Made by a program: the position numbers and the translations under genes
Shown here: one piece after another, positions 36,520 to 43,324 of the stretch
Layout: the number at the start of each line of letters is the position of its first letter
Position numbering within the stretch: position 1 is the first letter of the stretch
From: Polynucleobacter sp. 30F-ANTBAC
GTDB lineage: Bacteria > Pseudomonadota > Gammaproteobacteria > Burkholderiales > Burkholderiaceae
NCBI RefSeq assembly: GCF_018882385.1
Contig: NZ_JACVON010000001.1
Location: 666,942-730,941 of the forward strand
DNA: 64,000 nucleotides
Direction of reading: 5' to 3'
Notes under the pieces: model-generated
The model's database searches: none
What the model saw: only the letters and a program-made list of their open reading frames with translations
What the model was told of the DNA's origin: nothing

Positions 36520-38769
36520 TTAGCTTTTAACGCAATCCACATAATACTCTTTACGACCATTGAGTTCACCTTTAACAAGACCATGAACATCCGTCTCAAA
36601 ACCAGGGAACTGTTCATTAAAGTCACGCGTAAATCTCAAATAATCGACGATGCGTTTGTTGAAGCGCTCCCCAGGAATTAACAAAGGAATACCTGGTGGG
36701 TAAGGTGTTACCAACATGGCAGTCACGCGACCCTCCAAATTATCAATCTGCACACGCTCAATATCACGGTGCGCCATCTTGGCCCACGCATCCGATGGCT
36801 TCATTGCTGGAATCATGTCAGATAAATACATCTCAGTCGTCATGCGAGCCACATCATACTTTTTGTAAACTTGGTGAATCTGTTGGCACAAATCACGCAA
36901 ACCGATACGCTCATATCGTGGGTGCTTCACCACAAACTCTGGAAGAACTCGCCACAAGGGTTGGTTCTTATCGTAGTCATCTTTAAATTGTTGCAATGTT
37001 GTGACTAATGTATTCCAACGACCCTTCGTAATACCAATCGTGAACATAATGAAGAATGAATACAAACCAGTTTTTTCAACAATCACGCCATGCTCAGCCA
37101 AATACTTAGTGACGATGCTTGCCGGAATACCTGTGTCAGCAAAATCACCATCCATCTCTAAACCAGGCGTAATAACAGTGGCCTTGATAGGATCAAGCAT
37201 ATTGAAACCATCAGACAATTGTCCAAAGTCATGCCAACGCTCACCTGCTTTTAAGACCCAATCTTCGCGCTCGCCAACACCTTCTTCAGCCAAGTACTCT
37301 GGGCCCCAAACCTTAAACCACCAATCGGCACCCCACTCTTCGTCAACTTTGCGCATAGCTCTACGGAAATCCAATGACTCCGCAATAGACTCATGAACCA
37401 AAGCTGTGCCTCCAGGAGGCTCCATCATTGCCGCTGCAACATCACATGAGGCAATAATGGCGTATTGAGGGCTAGTTGATGTGTGCATCAAATACGACTC
37501 ATTGAAGCAATCGTTATCTAACTTATTAGATTCGGAATCTTGAACCAAAATTTGTGATGCCTGAGATAAACCAGCAAGCAACTTATGAGTTGATTGAGTA
37601 GAGAAGACCATGCTCTCTTTTGAGCGTGGACGATCTTTACCAATCGCATGCATGTCTTTATAGAAATCATGGAATGTGGCGTGCGGCAACCAAGCTTCAT
37701 CAAAGTGCAAGGTATCTACTTTGCCATCCAACATTTCTTTGATCATTTCAACGTTATACAAAACACCATCGTAGGTACTTTGTGTAATTGTTAAAACACG
37801 AGGCTTGGCTTTTTTATCAAGAATGAAAGGATTGTTTTCAATCTTTTTCTGGATAGTTTTCCAGTCAAATTCTTCTTTAGGAATCGGGCCAATAATGCCG
37901 TAGTGATTACGAGTAGGCATCAAGAAAACAGGAACAGCCCCCGTCATCATGATGGCATGCAAAATCGACTTATGGCAGTTGCGGTCCACAATCACAATAT
38001 CGCCAGGAGCAACGGTTGAGTGCCAAACAATCTTATTAGATGTAGATGTGCCATTTGTTACAAAGAACAAATGATCGGCATTAAAGATGCGAGCAGCATT
38101 GCGCTCACTAGCAGCAACCGGACCGGTGTGATCTAAAAGCTGACCTAATTCATCAACAGCGTTACATACGTCAGCACGCAACATGTTCTCACCAAAGAAT
38201 TGATGGAACATTTGACCTACAGGGCTCTTTAAGAAAGCTACGCCACCGGAGTGACCCGGACAGTGCCAAGAGTAAGAACCATCAGAAGCGTAGTGAGTGA
38301 GTGCTTTAAAGAATGGTGGCGCTAATGAATCTAGATAAACCTTAGCCTCACGAATGATATGGCGAGCCACAAACTCAGGCGTATCTTCATTCATATGAAT
38401 AAAGCCATGTAACTCGCGCAAAACGTCATTAGGGATATGGCGAGAAGTTCTGGTTTCACCGTACAAGAAGATAGGAATCTCTTCATTACGCTTACGCACT
38501 TCAACGACAAATGCACGCAAGCTTTCTAGAGCTGAATCAATTTCAGCATCAGAACCTGCGCCAAACTCTTCATCGTCAATTGAAAGGATGAAACAAGAAG
38601 CTCTAGCAGCTTGCTGAGCAAAAGAAGTGAGGTCTCCGTAACTGGTTAAACCTAAAACTTCCATCCCCTCTTTTTCAATAGCTTCAGCCAGGGCGCGCGC
38701 ACCCGAACCTGAGATATTCTCAGTACGGAAATCCTCGTCAATGATGACGACAGGAAAACGAAACTTCAT
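36520..38769 (-). CDS. Orn/Lys/Arg decarboxylase class I (arginine or lysine type)
   Basis: A 749-residue PLP enzyme with an N-terminal CheY-like wing domain (about 1-130), a fold-type I core and a C-terminal domain. The PLP lysine is in STHKLLAGLSQAS, and SWHCPGHSGG and DEAWLPHATFH are family blocks. E. coli AdiA, LdcC, CadA and SpeC share this architecture, so arginine, lysine or ornithine is possible; I favour arginine weakly because of the arginine genes nearby. AGGGAG precedes the ATG. The upstream gap (38770-38937) holds palindromes described separately. Confidence 0.88.
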   Translation of the reverse strand: MKFRFPVVIIDEDFRTENISGSGARALAEAIEKEGMEVLGLTSYGDLTSFAQQAARASCFILSIDDEEFGAGSDAEIDSALESLRAFVVEVRKRNEEIPIFLYGETRTSRHIPNDVLRELHGFIHMNEDTPEFVARHIIREAKVYLDSLAPPFFKALTHYASDGSYSWHCPGHSGGVAFLKSPVGQMFHQFFGENMLRADVCNAVDELGQLLDHTGPVAASERNAARIFNADHLFFVTNGTSTSNKIVWHSTVAPGDIVIVDRNCHKSILHAIMMTGAVPVFLMPTRNHYGIIGPIPKEEFDWKTIQKKIENNPFILDKKAKPRVLTITQSTYDGVLYNVEMIKEMLDGKVDTLHFDEAWLPHATFHDFYKDMHAIGKDRPRSKESMVFSTQSTHKLLAGLSQASQILVQDSESNKLDNDCFNESYLMHTSTSPQYAIIASCDVAAAMMEPPGGTALVHESIAESLDFRRAMRKVDEEWGADWWFKVWGPEYLAEEGVGEREDWVLKAGERWHDFGQLSDGFNMLDPIKATVITPGLEMDGDFADTGIPASIVTKYLAEHGVIVEKTGLYSFFIMFTIGITKGRWNTLVTTLQQFKDDYDKNQPLWRVLPEFVVKHPRYERIGLRDLCQQIHQVYKKYDVARMTTEMYLSDMIPAMKPSDAWAKMAHRDIERVQIDNLEGRVTAMLVTPYPPGIPLLIPGERFNKRIVDYLRFTRDFNEQFPGFETDVHGLVKGELNGRKEYYVDCVKS

Positions 38770-38872
38770 AGCAACTCCCTAGCTAGCGCCCCATTAATGG
38801 CTGGGGTTTTCTCTTAAAAACGTGACTATATCGATAAATACGTCGATTTGGCACAAATTCTTCACCGAATCC

Positions 38873-38886
38873 TTGCTTTAAAGCAA
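38873..38886. repeat. Perfect palindrome TTGCTTTAAAGCAA
   Basis: This 14-base perfect palindrome lies about 105 bases upstream of the decarboxylase start, in a 170-base gap with no gene. It is a candidate operator. A smaller palindrome, CCATTAATGG, lies closer to the start codon. Confidence 0.4.
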
Positions 38887-38937
38887 AGGTACACTTCATC
38901 TAGACCATAAGACTGACATGGGATGAAGGAATGCGTC

Positions 38938-38961
38938 AAAAAAGGGGCTAATTAGCCCCTT
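38938..38961 (-). terminator. Rho-independent terminator after dcd
   Basis: On the minus strand the 20-base perfect palindrome AAGGGGCTAATTAGCCCCTT leads into a U6 run. It ends the mobA-dcd direction of transcription before the decarboxylase gene. Confidence 0.88.
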
Positions 38962-38971
38962 AAAGCATCGT

Positions 38972-39541
38972 TTAGGTCTTTGGCAGGGTTACACCAACCT
39001 GCCCCTGATATTTGCCACCACGGTCTTTGTAAGAAGTCTCACAAATCTCATCGCTTTCAAAGAATAAAACCTGGGCACATCCTTCTCCAGCATAAATTTT
39101 GGCTGGTAAAGGTGTTGTGTTTGAGAACTCGAGGGTGACGTAACCTTCCCACTCTGGTTCAAACGGTGTGACGTTCACAATAATTCCGCAACGAGCATAG
39201 GTGCTCTTGCCCAAACAGACAGTTAGAACACTTCTTGGAATCTTAAAATATTCAACCGTTCGAGCCAAAGCAAAGGAGTTCGGCGGGATGATACAAACAT
39301 CGCCCTTGAAATCAACAAATGATTTGTCATCAAAATTCTTAGGGTCAACAATGGTGCTATTGATATTCGTGAAAATCTTAAACTCATCCGCACAGCGGAT
39401 GTCATAACCATAGCTTGAAGTGCCGTAACTCACAATTCTATTGCCTGCTTCGTCCTTACGAACTTGGCCAGGCTCAAATGGAGCAATCATGTCGTGCTCT
39501 TCGCACATTCTTCGGATCCAACGGTCAGATTTAATAGTCAT
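38972..39541 (-). CDS. dcd: dCTP deaminase
   Basis: A 189-residue trimeric enzyme that converts dCTP to dUTP. The N-terminal [10 protein letters not shown], the [15 protein letters not shown] block, the catalytic region [21 protein letters not shown] and the QVLFFE strand are typical. It is downstream of mobA on the same strand with a 76-base gap. Confidence 0.97.
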   Translation of the reverse strand: MTIKSDRWIRRMCEEHDMIAPFEPGQVRKDEAGNRIVSYGTSSYGYDIRCADEFKIFTNINSTIVDPKNFDDKSFVDFKGDVCIIPPNSFALARTVEYFKIPRSVLTVCLGKSTYARCGIIVNVTPFEPEWEGYVTLEFSNTTPLPAKIYAGEGCAQVLFFESDEICETSYKDRGGKYQGQVGVTLPKT

Positions 39542-39617
39542 AAATCGTATTTTGACATATCTGGGCTGACGTTGGATGGATTTTCAAGCTGGGATCCAAA
39601 GGCAGTAAAGCTTTGCT

Positions 39618-40214
39618 TTACTTTTGTAAGCTGCGTAGCTCTTCGTGCGTATTGATATTTGCAAAAGCAGCAAGATCATCAAAAACAACTGGTGCTGTTT
39701 TATTCAACTTGAACCATTGATCAATCTTGCGCCCACCTCCACCTAAAAAGGTCGTCAGCGAGGTAATCACAGAAGACTTCATTAAGCAAAAGACCGGGTG
39801 GGACATCACTTCGCCATCCTCCAAAGTGGCAGCAAAGGCAATATCCAAATCTTGAATGAGTAGAGCCTCTGAAAGCTTCTCTACCAAATCAGATGGAAAT
39901 CTTGGTGAATCACATGGCACCGTCACTAAATAAGGATGCTCACAAGCTTCTAAACCCGCCTGGAATCCTGCCAAAGGACCCGCAAAGTCACCAATCACAT
40001 CTGGAATAACAGCTACACCAAGTGATTCATAGGCAGCCAAGTTGCGATTGGCATTGACCCTAACCATATCCACCTGGGGCTCTAAGCGCATGATCGTATG
40101 CATAGCCATTGGTGCACCTTTGAAAGGTTGCAATCCTTTATCAGCGCCGCCCATTCTTTGGCCACGGCCACCCGACAAAACCAATCCAGAAATTAAATCA
40201 CGCGGTATGTACAT
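39618..40214 (-). CDS. mobA: Molybdenum cofactor guanylyltransferase
   Basis: A 198-residue GTP-dependent nucleotidyltransferase that makes the bis-MGD cofactor needed by formate dehydrogenase. The motif LSGGRGQRMGGADKGLQPF (about 13-31) binds GTP, and CDSPRFP is the metal-binding segment. The first 17 bases overlap fdhD, and an AGAGG site precedes the ATG, so mobA is coupled to fdhD. A small hairpin (39604-39622) lies over its stop codon but lacks a U run. Confidence 0.95.
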   Translation of the reverse strand: MYIPRDLISGLVLSGGRGQRMGGADKGLQPFKGAPMAMHTIMRLEPQVDMVRVNANRNLAAYESLGVAVIPDVIGDFAGPLAGFQAGLEACEHPYLVTVPCDSPRFPSDLVEKLSEALLIQDLDIAFAATLEDGEVMSHPVFCLMKSSVITSLTTFLGGGGRKIDQWFKLNKTAPVVFDDLAAFANINTHEELRSLQK

Positions 40215-41031
40215 CTGCAGACCTCTGTATCAAGCGATCAATACCGCTATAAACCAAATAATGCTCACCACTGCAACGACCAAACAAAGTTAACTTAACT
40301 TGATTAGCCATATCTAAGCCCATCGCCGTTACACCAGAACGAGAAAGTAAAAATGGAATGCCCATTTGCGCTCCCTTGATCACCATCTCTGATGTGAGCC
40401 GACCTGTTGTATAAAAAATAAGATCTTCACCAGCCTGTTGATTCAACCACATCAAGCCAGCAATGGAGTCGACCGCATTATGTCTTCCAACATCTTCAAT
40501 GAAATGCAGGAGCTCAGCATGATCACCACAGTTTTTAAAAACAGCACAAGCATGAACTGAGCCGGCTTGTTTATAGATGGAGTCTCTTGTTCTAATGTGA
40601 TCCACAATTTGATAAACAGCTGATTGCTGAATTTTTGCAGTATCAGACAATCGGATTTGATCAATGTCATCCAACAAGCTACCAAAGACCGTGCCTTGAC
40701 CACAGCCGGTCGTTACAACTCGGCGACTTGTTTTTTCTTCAATATTGACGGTATTGCCATTTGTTTTTACTGCAGCCGATTCAGTTTCCCAATCAACTTG
40801 GATGCTTTCAATCATGTCAATGGATGGCACTAAGCGCTGGTTGCGCAAATAACCAAGAACTAGGGCTTCAGGAGCACCGCCCAAGGTCATTAACGTGACC
40901 AATTCTTTTTTATCCAAATAGATGGTCAGTGGACGCTCACCAGGAATATGGCCAATTTTCTTACGCCCTTTTTCATCAACCACCTCGACTTCGTGGATTA
41001 AGGGAGCAACTGCTTGAGTAAGTTTGACCAA
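40198..41031 (-). CDS. fdhD: Formate dehydrogenase accessory sulfurtransferase FdhD
   Basis: FdhD passes sulfur from IscS to the bis-MGD cofactor of formate dehydrogenase. No in-frame ATG lies before the conserved region. I choose the TTG at 41031 (GAG six bases upstream, 277 residues), because frames starting further out run into the terminator at 41054-41094. Family blocks include PLTIYLDKKELVTLMTLGG and FIEDVGRHNAVD. The usual CxxC loop is TGCGQGT, so the second Cys is Gly; only Cys110 (in this numbering) remains. Placement upstream of mobA gives a cofactor-maturation pair at the tail of the fdh operon. Confidence 0.9.
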   Translation of the reverse strand: MVKLTQAVAPLIHEVEVVDEKGRKKIGHIPGERPLTIYLDKKELVTLMTLGGAPEALVLGYLRNQRLVPSIDMIESIQVDWETESAAVKTNGNTVNIEEKTSRRVVTTGCGQGTVFGSLLDDIDQIRLSDTAKIQQSAVYQIVDHIRTRDSIYKQAGSVHACAVFKNCGDHAELLHFIEDVGRHNAVDSIAGLMWLNQQAGEDLIFYTTGRLTSEMVIKGAQMGIPFLLSRSGVTAMGLDMANQVKLTLFGRCSGEHYLVYSGIDRLIQRSADVHTA

Positions 41032-41053
41032 AGAAAGCTCTAAAGAAAATGGG

Positions 41054-41094
41054 TAAAAAAAATCAGTCACTAAGAACAAGTCTTAGTGACTGAT
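41054..41094 (-). terminator. Strong terminator between the fdh structural genes and fdhD
   Basis: On the minus strand ATCAGTCACTAAGA and TCTTAGTGACTGAT form a 14-base perfect stem with a 5-base loop, followed by a run of eight U. It starts 11 bases after the stop of the 85-residue protein gene and ends about 23 bases before the fdhD start. It should cut transcription from the structural genes and leave fdhD-mobA on read-through or a promoter of its own. Confidence 0.9.
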
Positions 41095-41104
41095 AGTGAA
41101 CTAA

Positions 41105-41362
41105 TTACTTAGCTGCGGGTTCAGGCGCTACGAAAGGACCTGGGTTCGCGCAAGCTGCTGGCGCTGGTGTACCAGCCTTCTTGTATTTACTTGCCAAATC
41201 ATTTTGAGACATGCAAAGTTGATATCCACCAACTTTACCTGCGTGATCAGCCTTAGCTTTAGTCAAGGCAGCTGCGGCTGCAGCTTCTGGACTTGGTGCT
41301 GGTAATTTTGCAAAAGCAACGCTAGAGACCAGAGTCATAAGCAATACTGTAATTTTTTTCAT
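41105..41362 (-). CDS. Small secreted protein of the formate dehydrogenase operon
   Basis: An 85-residue protein with a clear signal peptide (about 1-18, cleavage after VAFA). The mature part has an alanine-rich helix followed by two cysteines (in YQLCMSQ and PAACANPG) that could form a disulfide, and a proline-rich tail. Similar short proteins with the KLPAPS start follow fdhC in other Burkholderiales formate dehydrogenase operons. The function is unknown. AGAGGAG is upstream. Confidence 0.75.
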   Translation of the reverse strand: MKKITVLLMTLVSSVAFAKLPAPSPEAAAAAALTKAKADHAGKVGGYQLCMSQNDLASKYKKAGTPAPAACANPGPFVAPEPAAK

Positions 41363-41381
41363 GGTTTATAGCTCCTCTAAA

Positions 41382-42419
41382 TTACTTCTGAATTTTTCCA
41401 GACTTAACATCGTCATACCAAAGCTCATGGTGTTCTTTGCCCCAAGCCTCATCAACGTAACCTGTACGCATACCTTGAAGAGCACCTTGCATACCAATTG
41501 ATCCGATATAGATGTGACCCATCGCCATAACAGTCATCAAGATTGCAGCAACAGCGTGAATGATATTTGCCAGCTGCATCGTGCCACGCCAGTAATCAAG
41601 TCCTGGAACGATCATATCTAACACCCAGCCCGAACCAGAAACAACGAGCCCAAGAACTGTGACACCACCCCAGAACCAGAACTTCTCACCAGCATTAAAG
41701 CGGTGAGACGGAATGTGCTTACCTGAAAGTAGACCACCAAACGATGCCAACCAAATCAAATCGTTTTTATTAGGGAGATTGTCCTTAGCGAATAGCACGA
41801 AGAACAACACAATACTTGCCGTAAACAATGGGCCAGTAAAGTTATGGATATTCTTCATCACCAATAGAAGCACACCATAAGCAGATCCGCCGATGATTGG
41901 CAACATGAAGAACTTACCCCAAAGGATAAAAATACCTGTAATTGCCAAGGCAACAAAGCTAAATGCCATTAACCAATGTGAAAATCTTTCCACACTGCTA
42001 AAGCGCTTCATCAATCGACCAGTTAGCGGCTCTTTTAACTTGATCGTACCTTTTAATACGAACATCGCCAAAATGGCACCAGCTGCAATCACCAACAACC
42101 AACCACCGAAAACAGTGATCACACCATTACGAATCAAGCGCCATTGTTGACCTGACTTCTGAATCAATACACCCATTTCCTTGTTAGGAAAATTAACTGT
42201 GTGAGCCACATCAGAGTTGACGTTTTTCCAAATCGGTTGGTTACTACCCGGTTTATTTTCAGCTGCATCGCGTTGTGCCTGAACATCTTTGCTAACTTCA
42301 AGAATATTGACAGACTCAACTTGAGGTGCTGCTGCTGGAGCTGCACCTTGAGCTAAAACAACTGACGCAGTCAATGATAGAAGCACACTAGCGAGTAAGT
42401 TTTTTATTGTAATTCTCAT
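41382..42419 (-). CDS. fdhC: Formate dehydrogenase cytochrome b subunit (gamma)
   Basis: A 345-residue FdoI/Fdh-type membrane cytochrome b. It has a signal-like N-terminus (1-24), a periplasmic segment of about 75 residues, one span near 95-120 and the four-helix haem b core (about 150-320). Histidines in RFSHWLMAF, KNIHNFTGPLF, ANIIHAVAA and MAMGHIYIG are the haem ligand candidates. It passes electrons from the periplasmic Fe-S subunit to quinone. The extra N-terminal segment makes it longer than E. coli FdoI (211). GGAG precedes the ATG. Confidence 0.92.
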   Translation of the reverse strand: MRITIKNLLASVLLSLTASVVLAQGAAPAAAPQVESVNILEVSKDVQAQRDAAENKPGSNQPIWKNVNSDVAHTVNFPNKEMGVLIQKSGQQWRLIRNGVITVFGGWLLVIAAGAILAMFVLKGTIKLKEPLTGRLMKRFSSVERFSHWLMAFSFVALAITGIFILWGKFFMLPIIGGSAYGVLLLVMKNIHNFTGPLFTASIVLFFVLFAKDNLPNKNDLIWLASFGGLLSGKHIPSHRFNAGEKFWFWGGVTVLGLVVSGSGWVLDMIVPGLDYWRGTMQLANIIHAVAAILMTVMAMGHIYIGSIGMQGALQGMRTGYVDEAWGKEHHELWYDDVKSGKIQK

Positions 42420-42445
42420 ACCATCTCCTAAATTACTCTAAATAC

Positions 42446-42676
42446 TTACTTAGACTTAACGTATTCGTCTTGACCTTGACTACGGGTTTTAAGCTGTTTT
42501 TCCCAGCTAACCTGATCGCCTGAAGTCCAGCCCGGAACCACATATTTATTATCTGCGGCTACAGTGGCTTTTTCATCGCCCTTTTTAGCAGCAACAACAC
42601 CCTGGGGTTGCTCTGAGCAAGCGCTCAAAGCAAAGGCTGAAGCCATTAAACCAATCAATGAGATTTTTTTAATCAT
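42446..42676 (-). CDS. Small lipoprotein of the formate dehydrogenase operon
   Basis: A 76-residue protein with a lipobox LSAC (Cys20) after a short hydrophobic signal. The next residue is Ser, which predicts outer-membrane sorting by the +2 rule. The mature 57 residues are polar with no known domain. It overlaps the stop of fdhB by 4 bases and precedes fdhC, so it is made with the enzyme. The role is unknown; help in assembling or anchoring the complex is a guess. Confidence 0.8.
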   Translation of the reverse strand: MIKKISLIGLMASAFALSACSEQPQGVVAAKKGDEKATVAADNKYVVPGWTSGDQVSWEKQLKTRSQGQDEYVKSK

Positions 42677-43299
42677 GATTTTTTTCCTGAAGCTTGTGGT
42701 TTACCGTAAGCAGTACCCCAACCAAATACATTGGCGCCAGCTGCTTTACCGTTTGATTGACGCTTAACAACACGATTGCGGAAGATATCTGCAACCACAT
42801 CACCGTCACCACCAATCAAAGCTTTGGTTGAACACATTTCAGCACAAGCTGGAAGCTTACCTTCTGATAAACGGTTGCGACCATACTTTTCAAACTCAGC
42901 TTGTGTACCATTTTTCTCTGGGCCACCAGCACAGAATGTGCACTTGTCCATCTTGCCACGCAAACCAAATGTTCCAGAGCTAGGGAACTGAGGTGCACCG
43001 AATGGGCATGCATATGAGCAATAGCCACAACCAATACAGATGTCCTTGTCATGAAGAACAACACCTTCGTCAGTTCTGTAGAAGCAATCCACTGGGCAAA
43101 CTGCCATACATGGTGCATCAGAACAATGCATACATGCTACTGAGATTGATTTTTCAGCGCCGATAACACCGTCGTTAATTGTCACAACACGGCGACGATT
43201 AACACCCCAAGGTACTTCATGCTCATTCTTACAAGCGGTTACACAGCCGTTACATTCAATGCAGCGCTCTGAATCGCAGATAAATTTCATTCTTGCCAT
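42673..43299 (-). CDS. fdhB: Formate dehydrogenase Fe-S subunit (beta)
   Basis: A 208-residue ferredoxin-like subunit with Cys motifs for four 4Fe-4S clusters: CIECNGCVTACKNE, CMHCSDAPCMAVCP, CIGCGYCSYACP and CTFCAGG with CAEMC. AGGAG six bases before the ATG supports this start. It carries electrons from the catalytic subunit to the cytochrome b subunit. It is short compared with FdoH (300) and has no C-terminal membrane helix, so membrane contact must come through the gamma subunit. Confidence 0.94.
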   Translation of the reverse strand: MARMKFICDSERCIECNGCVTACKNEHEVPWGVNRRRVVTINDGVIGAEKSISVACMHCSDAPCMAVCPVDCFYRTDEGVVLHDKDICIGCGYCSYACPFGAPQFPSSGTFGLRGKMDKCTFCAGGPEKNGTQAEFEKYGRNRLSEGKLPACAEMCSTKALIGGDGDVVADIFRNRVVKRQSNGKAAGANVFGWGTAYGKPQASGKKS

Positions 43300-43324
43300 T
43301 ATTTTCTCCTAATTCCGCCGCTGA

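Noticed and set aside
39604-39622. AGTAAAG-CTTTG-CTTTACT hairpin at the end of mobA as a terminator
   Set aside because: No U run follows on the minus strand and dcd continues in the same direction.
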